Counted from the stretch's first letter, positions 1 to 8,837 are shown. The stretch: 64,000 bases of DNA from Falsirhodobacter xinxiangensis (GCF_004959935.1 NZ_SMYN01000001.1:160280-224279), one strand, 5' to 3'. The notes: generated by a model from the letters alone, not told the origin. A program made the numbers and translations.

Positions 1-74
1 GGCTGCAAAATCGAACGTATCCCAGTTCGTGTCAACGCGACCGGGCCGTAGAAGTTTTCATGTTGATATGAGGG

Positions 75-118
75 GGACGATCCCTGTCAGGCCTGTTGCG
101 GCCTGACAGGGATCGTCC
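75..118 (-). terminator. Long perfect hairpin after the siderophore receptor gene
   Basis: A 19-bp perfect inverted repeat (75-93 against 100-118) encloses a 6-base loop. It begins two bases beyond the stop codon of the minus-strand receptor gene, so it would form at the 3' end of that mRNA. No T-run follows on the minus strand. It may therefore act as a 3' stability stem or a weak terminator rather than a classical intrinsic terminator. Confidence 0.6.
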
Positions 119-119
119 A

Positions 120-2375
120 TCAGAATGTCATCGACGCCGACAGCGCAAATGTGCGCGGCGCACCTGCGGCGAGGAAACCGCGGGCGGAGGATGCCCAGTA
201 ATTCTCGTTCAGCACGTTGTTGATATTGGCGCGGAATTCGACCGAGCGGCCATTCGGACGTTCCATCGTATAACGCGCACCAAGATCGAGCCGGGTCCAA
301 TCCGCAACCTTCACGGTATTCTCCGGATCGTAATAATTGCTGCCGCTATAGACGACGCGACCATTCAGGCTGAGGTCTTCGATCCACGGAGTGTCGTATT
401 CCGCATAAAGGCTGACAGCCGTATCGGGAATGCCGGGCGCGTCGTTGCCATCAGTCTCGCCGCCCGGTTGATCCAACTCGGCATCCATGAACGTCACGCC
501 GCCCAGCAGACGCAAGCCGTCGATCGGCTCTCCGAAAACGGCAAGTTCCAGCCCGCGATTGACTTGATGGCCGTTGACCCCGAATTCCCCCGTCACCAGA
601 TCGGTGAAACCATTGGGCTGCCTGATCTCGAACAGCGCAGCAGAGAGGACGGCACCGCCCAACTCGTATCTCGCGCCGATCTCCTTTTGCTTGTTGACCG
701 ATGCCGGGAACAACTGCCCGGCATTTGCCGCGGCATTCGGAGCGGTCGGCCCCTCGGTCAATGCCTCGACATAGTTGGCATAGACGGTCAAATCTTCGGT
801 GACGCGCGCCGATGCCGCAATGGCGGGCGAGAAGTCGCTTTGTTCGTCGTTGAAGTTTTGCGAGCCGATAGCACCAAGCCGCGTCCGCGTGACGAAGCCG
901 CGCGTATGGAAATCGGTGTAACGCCCGCCCAGCGTAAGCTGAACACGGTTATCCATGAAGGACATCGTATCGGCAATGAAGATGGATCTTGTGCGCAGGT
1001 CCGAGAAGGGAATCGTATCCTTCGCGCGCGGCAGACCCGAAATATCCGGGGGCCCATTCTGATAGACCGGATCGTAGATGTTGATCGGGTATCCTTCGAA
1101 TCCTTGAACGCTGGGATGGACGTCCAGGCCCCGGTGGTTCTCGTTCATCGAATAGGTGAGCCCGATGTTCAGCTGGTGCTCGACCGCCCCCGTCGTGAAA
1201 GCGGAACGCAAACCGACTTCGACCGAGTTGCCCTCGATCTCTTGCGGATTATAGCCGTAATAGTTCAGCGCATCCCCGTTCGAGTTGAAGATCTCGTAAT
1301 TGGTCGTAAGGAAGTTTTCGCGGTAACGGCTTATCCCCGCCGCTGCATAGACGGTCGTGTTGGGCTGAATATCATATTCGACCCGGCCCGCAGCCATGTT
1401 GTAGCTGCTGTCGTGGAATTCGAACGGGTTGGAGGTGTTTATGTCACCATCCGGCGCGTCCGGAAGGGTGAACGGCACTTCCCTGCCCAGCTCCGGCGCC
1501 GCATTGAACAGCGATGTCGGCGCATTGATGTTCTGGTTGGTATGATTGAGGTCGAACGAAGCGCGAAGCCGGTCGCTGCGATAGTCGAGGCCAAGCGTCG
1601 CGACGCCGATCTCGTTGCTGTTATGCTCCAGCGCCGTATCACCGTTGCGATAGGACAGGTTCCCGCGCACGCCCCACTCGCCAGATGCGCCGTAGCGCCG
1701 GCCCACGTCCAGATGCGTCCAGATCTGCGAATCCGACAGCCAGGACGTTGTCAGGCGTGTCAGCGGCTCGTCGCCCGCGCGTTTCGGGATCAAGTTGATC
1801 GTGCCGCCCACGCGGCCCGTTCCACCAAGTGCCAAAGCGGTCGGCCCCAGCAGAACGTCAACCTGCTCGATCCCCTCCAGATGGCCTTTGCGCGGATTGC
1901 CGATGTAAGGCAGCCCATCGTAAAGCGTATCGAGGTTGGTGACCGAAAAGCCCCGGATGAAGAACGAGTCCCGCTCGCTGAATGCCGGCGCGTCCTGCCG
2001 CACCGAAGGCTCGTTCAGCGTCACGTCGGCAACGGAACGCGCCTGCTGGTCGCGGATCGTCTTCTCGGTATAGCCGGTCAGCCGGAACGGCGTGCGCAGC
2101 ACGTCCCGATTGCCGAAGGCCCCAAGCCTCGCCTGCGTGGCGACCTGCCCGCCCGAGAAGGCCAATGACGGCGCGCCGATGACACCCGTGGCGGGCGGCG
2201 CTGCGCCGGCAACGATGATCGGCTCAAGCCTGATCGGGCGCGCCGTATTGGCCGGGACATCGGTCGAGCCCCCCTCTTGCGCGACTGCGCCAGCGGCGCC
2301 CAAGCAAAGCAACGACACCCCAAGCATGATGCTTCGCCGGCTCGTCCGACCAAATCCGCGTTGATTCCTCACCAT
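120..2375 (-). CDS. TonB-dependent siderophore receptor
   Basis: This 751-aa protein is an outer-membrane receptor that would import a ferric siderophore using TonB energy. Residues 1-32 form a signal peptide ending AVA before QE. A TonB-box-like stretch (IRLEPIIVAG) lies near residue 50. The plug domain follows, with a FhuE/FpvA-type RGF...LYDGLPYIG stretch, and then a beta-barrel that ends in the aromatic SMTF terminus expected for outer-membrane insertion. Its length fits the siderophore-receptor family. The ATG at 2375 follows an AGGA ribosome site; an internal Met at residue 17 is a less likely start. No siderophore synthesis, ABC uptake or anti-sigma genes lie next to it, so the ligand cannot be named and import of a foreign siderophore is likely (inference). 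Confidence 0.9.
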   Translation of the reverse strand: MVRNQRGFGRTSRRSIMLGVSLLCLGAAGAVAQEGGSTDVPANTARPIRLEPIIVAGAAPPATGVIGAPSLAFSGGQVATQARLGAFGNRDVLRTPFRLTGYTEKTIRDQQARSVADVTLNEPSVRQDAPAFSERDSFFIRGFSVTNLDTLYDGLPYIGNPRKGHLEGIEQVDVLLGPTALALGGTGRVGGTINLIPKRAGDEPLTRLTTSWLSDSQIWTHLDVGRRYGASGEWGVRGNLSYRNGDTALEHNSNEIGVATLGLDYRSDRLRASFDLNHTNQNINAPTSLFNAAPELGREVPFTLPDAPDGDINTSNPFEFHDSSYNMAAGRVEYDIQPNTTVYAAAGISRYRENFLTTNYEIFNSNGDALNYYGYNPQEIEGNSVEVGLRSAFTTGAVEHQLNIGLTYSMNENHRGLDVHPSVQGFEGYPINIYDPVYQNGPPDISGLPRAKDTIPFSDLRTRSIFIADTMSFMDNRVQLTLGGRYTDFHTRGFVTRTRLGAIGSQNFNDEQSDFSPAIAASARVTEDLTVYANYVEALTEGPTAPNAAANAGQLFPASVNKQKEIGARYELGGAVLSAALFEIRQPNGFTDLVTGEFGVNGHQVNRGLELAVFGEPIDGLRLLGGVTFMDAELDQPGGETDGNDAPGIPDTAVSLYAEYDTPWIEDLSLNGRVVYSGSNYYDPENTVKVADWTRLDLGARYTMERPNGRSVEFRANINNVLNENYWASSARGFLAAGAPRTFALSASMTF

Positions 2376-2663
2376 TCTTCATCCTGTCAAATATGCACAT
2401 ACGTTTTCGTCAGGCTGGCAGGCCCGACGAGTTTCCTTAGGGTGCTGGCGATGGCTGGCTGATCTTAGAAGCTTCGGACCGATGCGCGGTGCCGACGTTC
2501 GACCGTCGGTCCGCCACTCTCGGCGGCGCTGCGTAACTTACGAGAGTTCACGGGCCGCTCAACTTTTATTCAGGGGCGATGCTGCGACAAAACGCCAGCG
2601 TTGTCACTTTGCCACGCACGGCGTTGACCGCAGGAAGGACGAGGCGAACACCAAGACACGAAA
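2376..2663. other. Non-coding region upstream of the siderophore receptor
   Basis: No convincing gene lies here. The side near 2376 should hold the receptor promoter and any iron-responsive operator on the minus strand. An imperfect AT-rich dyad (around 2391-2402) lies just before the receptor start. A second inverted repeat pairs CGGACCGA (2475-2482) with TCGGTCCG (2506-2513). Neither matches an operator consensus that I can name with confidence. Confidence 0.5.
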
Positions 2664-2692
2664 AAGCCCGCAGACCAGAGGTCTGCGGGCTT
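2664..2692 (-). terminator. Rho-independent terminator of the Bax-inhibitor-1 gene
   Basis: A 13-bp perfect GC-rich stem (2664-2676 with 2680-2692) has a 3-base loop. On the minus strand it is followed by TTTT. It lies 28 bases after the stop codon of the gene at 2721-3497, which is the arrangement of a classical intrinsic terminator. Confidence 0.85.
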
Positions 2693-2720
2693 CAAGATCA
2701 TTCGTGCGCAGGGGCCGGAT

Positions 2721-3497
2721 TTACTCGCGGTTGCCCATGAACTGCAGCAGGAACATGAACAGGTTGATGAAGTCCAGATAGAGCTGGAGCGCACCCATGA
2801 TCGCCGCTTTGCCCAACCACTCGCTGTCGCCCATATGCGCGTGCTGAAGGTAGGTGTTCTTGATGTTCTGCGTGTCATAGGCGGTCAGACCCGCAAAGAT
2901 CAGAACGCCAAGGGCCGAGATCGCGAACATCAGCGCCGGGGACTGCAGGAAGATGTTGACGATCATCGCCACGACCAGACCGATCACACCCATCATCAGG
3001 AAGGTGCCGAAACCCGACAGGTTCTTCTTGGTGGTATAGCCATAGAGCGACAGTGCTGCGAACGCGATGGCCGTGATCAGGAACGTTTGCGCGATCGAAG
3101 CCCCGGTGAAGACCAGAAAGATCGACGACAGCGACAGGCCCATCAACGCGGCATAGGCATAGAAGAACAGCTGGGCGCTAGCCATCGACAGCTTGTTGAT
3201 CAGAGCGCCGAACGCGAACACCATGATCAGCGGGGCGAACATGATCACCCACTTCAGCGGCGAGGCATAGATCGCAACGCCCAGCGAGGTCAGATACTGA
3301 TCGCCGATCTGCGCCTGTGCCAGCGACGGGTCGGTCGTGGTCGCAAGGCCAGCAATGGCCCATGCGGCAGCGCCGGTCAGTAGCATGCCCACGGACATCA
3401 GCCCATAGACCTTGTTCATGTGGGCGCGAAGCCCCTGATCGATCTGGCCGGCCCGGGCGCCGGCGCCAACAGAACCGATCGTCTGATAGTCAGCCAT
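2721..3497 (-). CDS. Bax inhibitor-1/YccA family membrane protein
   Basis: This 258-aa integral membrane protein belongs to the Bax inhibitor-1 (TMBIM/YccA/YbhL) family. After a hydrophilic N-terminus of about 25 residues there are about seven hydrophobic segments. The C-terminal part carries the family pattern GLTAYDTQNIK followed by GALQLYLDFINLFMFLLQ. Family members act as membrane-stress factors, as FtsH modulators or as Ca2+/H+ leak channels; the role here is not shown by the sequence. The ATG follows GGAGG at six bases. The gene stands alone with its own terminator. Confidence 0.92.
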   Translation of the reverse strand: MADYQTIGSVGAGARAGQIDQGLRAHMNKVYGLMSVGMLLTGAAAWAIAGLATTTDPSLAQAQIGDQYLTSLGVAIYASPLKWVIMFAPLIMVFAFGALINKLSMASAQLFFYAYAALMGLSLSSIFLVFTGASIAQTFLITAIAFAALSLYGYTTKKNLSGFGTFLMMGVIGLVVAMIVNIFLQSPALMFAISALGVLIFAGLTAYDTQNIKNTYLQHAHMGDSEWLGKAAIMGALQLYLDFINLFMFLLQFMGNRE

Positions 3498-3999
3498 TCA
3501 TACCTCCGTAAACTTTCCCGCGCGGCGCTTGGGCGCGCGCGCCGGTATCGTGCTTGATATCGTAAAGCATAACAGAGCTTTCAACGGCCTCCCGCCGGAA
3601 AATGCGTGCAGTCGCAGTGACCATTTGCCTCACGGACGCCGACATAGAGGAAAACGTCCGGGCTTTTGCGCCCGAATCGAATTTATGTCCGGGTCTCGGC
3701 AACCCAAAGGCGCGAATTTCGCGAATTGCACAACACCTGAGGGGGAATTTTCGCATTACGCAATGCAAAATGCCAAACACCCTGGGGTTGTGTTGGTTAA
3801 CATGCATGCTTACACAAATCAGCCCGCACCGGATGCGGACCCTATCAGGCGACCCTGCCGGAAGGGACATATCTAAAAGGACAGGTCAGGCGTATTTCTA
3901 CTCATCGGTTCGCTTTTCTTTGACCGGCGAGTCGATTTGGCACAATTCTTGCTTATGTTGTGTCGAGGGACGACTGTAATGAGAAAGTGGAGTTTGTGA
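3498..3999. other. Divergent intergenic region between the BI-1 and XRE genes
   Basis: About 500 bases separate two divergent genes. Short reading frames cross it on both strands, but none has a good ribosome site or a recognisable family. It should hold the promoter of the BI-1 gene near 3498-3600 and of the XRE gene near 3920-3950. The base composition around 3720-3960 is more AT-rich than the flanking genes. No tRNA or clear small-RNA gene is apparent. Confidence 0.4.
3920..3949 (+). promoter_or_regulatory. Weak sigma-70-like promoter candidate for the XRE gene
   Basis: TTGACC (3920-3925) and AATTCT (3944-3949) are separated by 18 bases. The predicted start would give a leader of roughly 45 bases before the ATG at 4000. 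The -10 hexamer is a poor match, so this is only a candidate. Confidence 0.3.
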
Positions 4000-4368
4000 A
4001 TGAAACACCCTGTTGACGCCCATGTCGGCAAACGTATCCGCCACCGTCGCTGGATGGTGGGGATGACCCAGCAGCAGCTTGCCGACAAGGTGGGGATCAA
4101 GTTTCAGCAGATCCAGAAGTACGAAACCGGGATGAACCGCGTCAGCGCGTCGCGTCTGTGGGACATTTCTGAAGTTCTCGGCGTCTCCATCGCCTTCTTC
4201 TTCGAAGGTCTCGAAGGTGCCGAAGCGAACCGCAGCACCTCGGTCGTCGAAGGCGACATGATGGCCGACAAGGAAGCTCTGGAGCTCGTCCGTTCCTATT
4301 ACGCGATCCCCGAAGCCCAGCGCCGCCGTCTGTTCGATCTGGCAAGGGTGTTGTCCGACGCGGCTTGA
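4000..4368 (+). CDS. XRE-family helix-turn-helix transcriptional regulator
   Basis: This 122-aa cytoplasmic DNA-binding protein has an N-terminal Cro/C1-type HTH at about residues 8-65 (RIRHRRWMVGMTQQQLADKV, then KFQQIQKYETGMNRVSASRL). A short C-terminal region of about 50 residues follows, with no ligand-binding domain that I recognise. Small regulators of this type (HTH plus the FFFEGLEG segment) are common single-copy genes in Rhodobacterales. The target is unknown. It is encoded alone, upstream of hisN, with 111 bases between them. Confidence 0.88.
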   Translation: MKHPVDAHVGKRIRHRRWMVGMTQQQLADKVGIKFQQIQKYETGMNRVSASRLWDISEVLGVSIAFFFEGLEGAEANRSTSVVEGDMMADKEALELVRSYYAIPEAQRRRLFDLARVLSDAA

Positions 4369-4479
4369 ACGCCGCCGGCGTGACGGCCGCCGCCGTCGCC
4401 ATCCGCCCCATGGTCCACTGAAACGGTTGACCCGCCGCCCCGGTAACATTAGCGCACGGGTGCCGGTGAGGGAGCGCAG

Positions 4480-5265
4480 ATGGAAAAGTCGTTACGGGAA
4501 GACCTGATTTCAACCGCGGCGGAGCTTGCAGACGCAGCACGTGAAGCCACGCTTCAGCATTTCCGCGCGGCCGACCTGTCGGCCGACAACAAGGGAACAA
4601 CGCTTTTCGATCCGGTCACGATCGCGGATCGGGAAGCGGAGCGGCGAATGAGGGAAATTCTTGCCCGTCGCCGCCCCCATGACGCCATCCTTGGCGAGGA
4701 GATGGGCGCGAACGCCGGAACCTCCGGCCTGACCTGGGTGCTCGATCCGGTGGACGGCACCCGCGCTTTTCTTTGCGGCACCCCGACATGGGGCGTCCTG
4801 GTCTCGGTCGCGGATGCGACCGGGCCGATCTATGGTCTGATCGACCAGCCCTACATCGGCGAACGGTTCACGGGCGGCTTCGGTATCGCCAGCACGACCG
4901 GCCCGCTCGGCGCCCGGCCGCTTCGCACCCGCCCAGCCCGGCCGCTGGCCGAGGCGCTTCTAATGACCACCTTCCCCGAGGTCGGCACCCCCGACGAAGG
5001 CGCGGCCTTCCGCCGCCTGTCGAAGCAGACCCGACTGACGCGATATGGCATGGATTGCTACGCCTATGCGCTACTTGCCGCCGGACATATCGATCTTGTG
5101 GTCGAAGCTGGCCTGCAACCCTACGACATCCAGGCCCCCATCGCCGTGATCGAGGCCGCTGGCGGCATCGTCACCGACTGGACCGGCAACCCGGCCCATC
5201 AGGGGGGCCGCGTCATCGCCGCCGCCAATCCCGAAATCCACGCCGCCGCGCTGGCCTATCTCTAG
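4480..5265 (+). CDS. hisN: Histidinol-phosphatase, inositol-monophosphatase type
   Basis: This 261-aa Mg2+-dependent phosphatase would convert L-histidinol phosphate to histidinol in histidine synthesis. The metal-binding motifs of the IMPase fold are visible: GEE at residues 72-74 and DPVDGT at 89-94. The C-terminal metal motif is YDIQAPIAVIEAAGG, the form typical of HisN rather than the WD of true inositol monophosphatases. The ATG lies about 110 bases after the XRE gene. The gene is not clustered with other his genes. A second IMPase-family enzyme lies at 17325-18125. Confidence 0.85.
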   Translation: MEKSLREDLISTAAELADAAREATLQHFRAADLSADNKGTTLFDPVTIADREAERRMREILARRRPHDAILGEEMGANAGTSGLTWVLDPVDGTRAFLCGTPTWGVLVSVADATGPIYGLIDQPYIGERFTGGFGIASTTGPLGARPLRTRPARPLAEALLMTTFPEVGTPDEGAAFRRLSKQTRLTRYGMDCYAYALLAAGHIDLVVEAGLQPYDIQAPIAVIEAAGGIVTDWTGNPAHQGGRVIAAANPEIHAAALAYL

Positions 5266-5292
5266 CGCGGCAGCACCGCCGGGCGATGGCCC

Positions 5293-5934
5293 TCAACGGG
5301 CCTGAGCCGGGCGGTCCGCCCGCCCATGCACCATGATCATCCAGCCCAGCATCACCGCGTTCAGGATGTGCCACAGGAAATGCGTGCCCAGCGGAAACCG
5401 TCCGCAGATCGGCATATCCGCCATCCGAACCGCCAGCGACAGGCACAATATCCCCGCCCCCACCGCCAGCCCCTTCGCCGTTGAAGGCGCACGCCGCCAC
5501 AGCAGCGCGGCATAGATCAGGATGAGCACCGGCACCGGCGCATAGCCCGCCGAAGACCCCATCCCAAGCCCCTGAAACACAGGCACCAGCAGGGCCGAAA
5601 AGGGAAAGAACCCAACCACCGCCAGCCCCGCGCCCCAGGGCCGCATCCCCAGCAGATCGCGGCTGGCCGCGAACACATACAGCAGGATGAACGCAAGGAT
5701 CGGCGTCGTGTCCATCATCGCCGTCAACCGGTTCGCGTGGGTGTGGAACAGCCACGATCCCACCCCGATCACCGCCAGCAGCACGCACATCGTCCGCCCC
5801 AGCCCCCTCGCCTGCCGCCAGACCACCGCCGCCGCCAGCACGAAGGCGATGTTCGTCAGCGCATTCACCGGCTCGGCCCAGTAAGCCGGGCCAAGCCGTT
5901 CGCAATAGGCGTCGATGCTCGCAAACCAATCCAT
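5293..5934 (-). CDS. Ceramidase-domain (CREST family) membrane hydrolase
   Basis: This membrane protein of about 213 aa has six or seven hydrophobic segments. It shows the alkaline-ceramidase/PAQR-type features: SWLFHTHANRLT in an early transmembrane helix, an acidic MMDTTPI stretch, and a late HFLWHILNAVM helix. The spaced histidines and aspartate would bind zinc in this superfamily. The substrate is unknown and may be an amide or lipid. I chose the ATG at 5934, which gives the N-terminus MDWFASIDAYCERL. A TTG at 5946 with GGGGGA just upstream is the alternative start. Confidence 0.75.
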   Translation of the reverse strand: MDWFASIDAYCERLGPAYWAEPVNALTNIAFVLAAAVVWRQARGLGRTMCVLLAVIGVGSWLFHTHANRLTAMMDTTPILAFILLYVFAASRDLLGMRPWGAGLAVVGFFPFSALLVPVFQGLGMGSSAGYAPVPVLILIYAALLWRRAPSTAKGLAVGAGILCLSLAVRMADMPICGRFPLGTHFLWHILNAVMLGWMIMVHGRADRPAQAR

Positions 5935-6009
5935 GCCGCCAGTCAATCCCCCTTCCCTTTGCCGCGCAAGGCGTTAGCTTGCCGCAGGCGCAGCCCAAGG
6001 AGAGACGCG

Positions 6010-6702
6010 ATGAAACTCACCTTTCTCGGACATGCCGGCTTCCGGCTGGAAATCGAACAGGCCGTCCTGCTGATCGACCCGTGGTTCAGCGGCAACCCGG
6101 TCTTTCCCGCCGACCGTCAGGACGAAGCGACCCAAGGTGCGACGCATATCCTCGTCACGCACGGCCATGGCGATCACACCGCCGATGCGCTGGCACTGTC
6201 CAAGGCGCGGAAGATCCCGCTGGTGGGCATCGCCGACCTGATCGGCTGGTGGGGGCACGAGGAAGGGATCGAGGGCATCGGCTTCAACAAAGGCGGCACC
6301 GTCGATCTGAACGGCGCGAAGGTCACAATGGTCAACGCCACGCATTCGTCATCGGTCGAAGGGCGGACGGGACCGATCTATGCCGGGACCGAATCCGGCT
6401 ACATGATCGCGGGCGAAGGGCATACGATCTACATCTCGGGCGATACCGACATCCTGGCCGACATGGACTGGATGGGCGATTACCACAAACCCGACATCGG
6501 CATCCTTTGCGCCGGGGGCCATTACACGATGGACATGAAGCGCGCCGCCTATGCCGCCAAGCGGTATTTCGACTTCAAGACGGTGATCCCCTATCACTAC
6601 AAGACCTTCCCGGCGCTGGAGCAATCGGCACAGGCGCTGATCGACGCCCTGCCCGGCGTTCAGGTGATCGAACCCGAAGTCCTGAGCCCGATTACGATCT
6701 AG
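6010..6702 (+). CDS. Metal-dependent hydrolase, UPF0173 (metallo-beta-lactamase fold)
   Basis: This 230-aa cytoplasmic protein of the YtkL/UPF0173 group has a beta-lactamase fold with two metal sites. The motif THGHGDHTAD supplies HxHxDH, with a later NATHSSS and ISGDTD carrying the bridging aspartate. The final histidine lies in IPYHYKTFP. The natural substrate of this family is not established. The start is the ATG at 6010 after AAGGAGAG; the longer in-frame extension lacks a ribosome site and family similarity. It converges with, and overlaps by 11 bases, the zinc-ribbon gene. Confidence 0.88.
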   Translation: MKLTFLGHAGFRLEIEQAVLLIDPWFSGNPVFPADRQDEATQGATHILVTHGHGDHTADALALSKARKIPLVGIADLIGWWGHEEGIEGIGFNKGGTVDLNGAKVTMVNATHSSSVEGRTGPIYAGTESGYMIAGEGHTIYISGDTDILADMDWMGDYHKPDIGILCAGGHYTMDMKRAAYAAKRYFDFKTVIPYHYKTFPALEQSAQALIDALPGVQVIEPEVLSPITI

Positions 6703-7771
6703 CCAGCGTCAGGAACACCGCCGCCACGATGATCGCGAGGGCCACGGCCAGCGCGATCTTCCATGTGGAATAGGGCCGCTCGCCCCGCACCTTGCCCGTC
6801 TGCCCATTCACCACGAAACGATAGCTTTTCCCGCCATAGCGGTATGCCGCCATCCAGACCGGCAGCAGCACATGCTTGAAGCTTTCGTCGGCATAGTCGG
6901 TGTTGATCCCTTCGACCCGCTGTTCGTCGCCGCCGATGTCATGGATCACGTCGCGGTGGATTACCTGCGCCATCACCTGCCGCGCGTTCTGCCAGCCCTG
7001 ATCCAACGGCACGGTATAACCCTCGGCGGTGAATCCGGCCAGATAATCGCCGCGATAACCCTCCAGCGCCGACAGGTCCCACGGCTCCAACGCCTCGACA
7101 TAATCGCGCGGCAAGCTGGCGCTGGCCAGCACCAGAACATCGTCGAACCGCCGCCCGACACGCCCCTGCGCCCGGAACCAGCGGGTCTTGCGCACCTGCT
7201 GCTGCCGCCGCTCCATTCGCCCGTTGACGTTCACGGTGACCATCTGGGTTTCGTAATACCACTCGCCCCGCGCGCCGACATAGGTCGACCGGGTCGCAGC
7301 ATCGAAGGTCCACCACGGCACATACATCCCCGTCAGCGACCGCCCCTTGCGCGCATATTCCTGCAGCCGGTTCGGCGCGAACCAAAGCGAGCCGAGCCAG
7401 TTGGACATCGCCTGCTTCGCCTCGCGTTCGGTCAGGCGGAACGGCACCACCGCCTGCGGCTTTATCAGCCGTTCGGTCCCCGTGCCGACCACCACCGGGG
7501 TCGCGCAGAACGGGCATTCGCGGGCATGGGAAGCGCCCTGAAATTCGATCAGCGCGCCGCAGTTGGGGCAGCGCGTGGCTGGCACCGTCTCCATCTGCGC
7601 GGCACTCAGTTGCCCGCGCAAGGCCGCCTTCAGGTCCAACTCCTCCAGCCGGGTTTCCTGATGCGGGATCTCCTGCATATGGCCGCAATGATCGCAGACA
7701 AGCTGCGTCTGGCCGGGCGCAAACCGTAGGTCCGCGCCGCAGCGGTCACAAGGCCAGTGACGGTCCGGCAA
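6692..7771 (-). CDS. Membrane-anchored double zinc-ribbon protein (YdjG-like)
   Basis: This protein of about 359 aa has two CxxC pairs near the N-terminus (C8/C11 with C26/C29), a second zinc ribbon (C68/C71 with C86/C89), a large unassigned middle domain (about 110-330), and one C-terminal transmembrane helix (about 338-356). I chose a TTG start at 7771: it lies one base after the stop of the SPFH gene, follows GGGAGG at five bases, and places the first ribbon at the N-terminus. The only ATG upstream lies deep inside the SPFH gene. In Bacillus a zinc-ribbon membrane protein (YdjG) works with an SPFH protein (YdjI) and PspA; the same pairing here suggests a similar partnership (inference). 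Confidence 0.75.
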   Translation of the reverse strand: MPDRHWPCDRCGADLRFAPGQTQLVCDHCGHMQEIPHQETRLEELDLKAALRGQLSAAQMETVPATRCPNCGALIEFQGASHARECPFCATPVVVGTGTERLIKPQAVVPFRLTEREAKQAMSNWLGSLWFAPNRLQEYARKGRSLTGMYVPWWTFDAATRSTYVGARGEWYYETQMVTVNVNGRMERRQQQVRKTRWFRAQGRVGRRFDDVLVLASASLPRDYVEALEPWDLSALEGYRGDYLAGFTAEGYTVPLDQGWQNARQVMAQVIHRDVIHDIGGDEQRVEGINTDYADESFKHVLLPVWMAAYRYGGKSYRFVVNGQTGKVRGERPYSTWKIALAVALAIIVAAVFLTLARS

Positions 7772-7772
7772 G

Positions 7773-8837
7773 TCAGCCTCCCGGGATCGGCGGCGGCACG
7801 TTGGCGAACAGTTGCGGCAGGGCTTCGGAAGCAGGCTTCCACCCTTCCTGCCCGGTGGTCCAGACGAGGCTGTCGCGCGTGACGCTGCCGCTGGCGACCT
7901 TGCCCGACAGATCGGCACTGGAATACGGCCCCTGCGCCACCCCGTTGATCGCGATATGCCAGGCCGGATCGACCGGCGGCGGGGGCGGCGGAACCGCGCC
8001 CCAAGGCCCGCGCTGGGCCATGTTCATCCCGATGGCCGCGCCCAGACCCGTCTCCATCGCGGATGACGCAGCCCCACCCTTGCCCAGCGCCTCGGCCGCA
8101 TTGAACTGCATGTATTTGTTCAGATCCCCTGCGATCCCCGCACCGGTGCGCTTGTCCAGAACCTTCTCCACCTCCTCGGGCAACGAGATGTTCTCGACAT
8201 AGAATTCCGGCAGCGTCAGCCCATAGCCTTCGATCGTGGGCGTGATCGCCTGCACCACCAGCTTGGCCAGATCCGCCGTGTTCGCCGCCATGTCCAGCAC
8301 CGGAATGCCCGAACCGGCGATGACGCGGCTGAACTCCTGCACGATGACGTTGCGGATCTGATAGCTGATCTCGTCCGCCGTGAATTCGCCATCCGTGCCG
8401 ACGATCTCGGTCATGAACCGGCCCGGATCGGTCACGCGCATGGAATAGGTGCCATAGGCCCGCAGCCGCACCGGCCCGAATTCCGGGTCGCGCGCGATGA
8501 TCGGGTTCTTGGTGCCCCATTTAAGATCGTTGAACCGGGTCGTGTTGACGAAATAGATCTCGGATTTGAAGGGCGACCGAAACCCGTGATCCCAGTGCTG
8601 AAGACTGGTCATGATCGGCAGGTTGTTCGTCTCCAGCTCATACAGCCCCGGCCCGAAGACATCGGCAAGCTGGCCTTCATGGATGAAGACCGCCGCCTGC
8701 CCCTCGCGCACGGTCAGCTTGGCGCCGTATTTGATCTCGTGACCGTGGCGATCAAACCGCCAGACCATCGTGTCGCGCGTGTCATCGACCCAGTGGATCA
8801 CGTCGATGAACTGTCCTCGCAGGAAATCGAAAACCAT
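7773..8837 (-). CDS. SPFH-domain protein with C-terminal GYF_2 domain (YdjI-like)
   Basis: This protein of about 354 aa has an N-terminal SPFH/virion-core-like domain (about 20-250), a proline-rich linker with six consecutive prolines, and a C-terminal GYF_2 domain (about 290-340; WHIAINGVAQGPYS and WTTGQEGWKPA). GYF domains bind proline-rich segments, so self-assembly or docking of a partner is plausible. I chose the ATG at 8837 (MVFDFLRGQ), eight bases after GGAGG; an ATG 18 bases upstream gives six extra residues but lacks that spacing. The gene sits between the DUF2927 and zinc-ribbon genes with one-base gaps, so it should be translationally coupled to them. Confidence 0.85.
   Translation of the reverse strand: MVFDFLRGQFIDVIHWVDDTRDTMVWRFDRHGHEIKYGAKLTVREGQAAVFIHEGQLADVFGPGLYELETNNLPIMTSLQHWDHGFRSPFKSEIYFVNTTRFNDLKWGTKNPIIARDPEFGPVRLRAYGTYSMRVTDPGRFMTEIVGTDGEFTADEISYQIRNVIVQEFSRVIAGSGIPVLDMAANTADLAKLVVQAITPTIEGYGLTLPEFYVENISLPEEVEKVLDKRTGAGIAGDLNKYMQFNAAEALGKGGAASSAMETGLGAAIGMNMAQRGPWGAVPPPPPPVDPAWHIAINGVAQGPYSSADLSGKVASGSVTRDSLVWTTGQEGWKPASEALPQLFANVPPPIPGG

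Noticed and set aside
96-2168. A 690-codon open frame on the plus strand across the siderophore receptor gene
   Set aside because: It is antisense to a complete, recognisable receptor, is Arg-rich without any family pattern, and arises from high GC that removes stops in the opposite frame.
2475-2513. Inverted repeat CGGACCGA/TCGGTCCG as a possible iron-regulator site
   Set aside because: The spacing and sequence do not match Fur, RirA or Irr boxes that I can recall; kept only as part of the region note.
3529-3979. Short plus-strand frames in the BI-1/XRE intergenic region
   Set aside because: No ribosome site, no family likeness, overlapping alternative frames and AT-rich composition expected of a promoter region.
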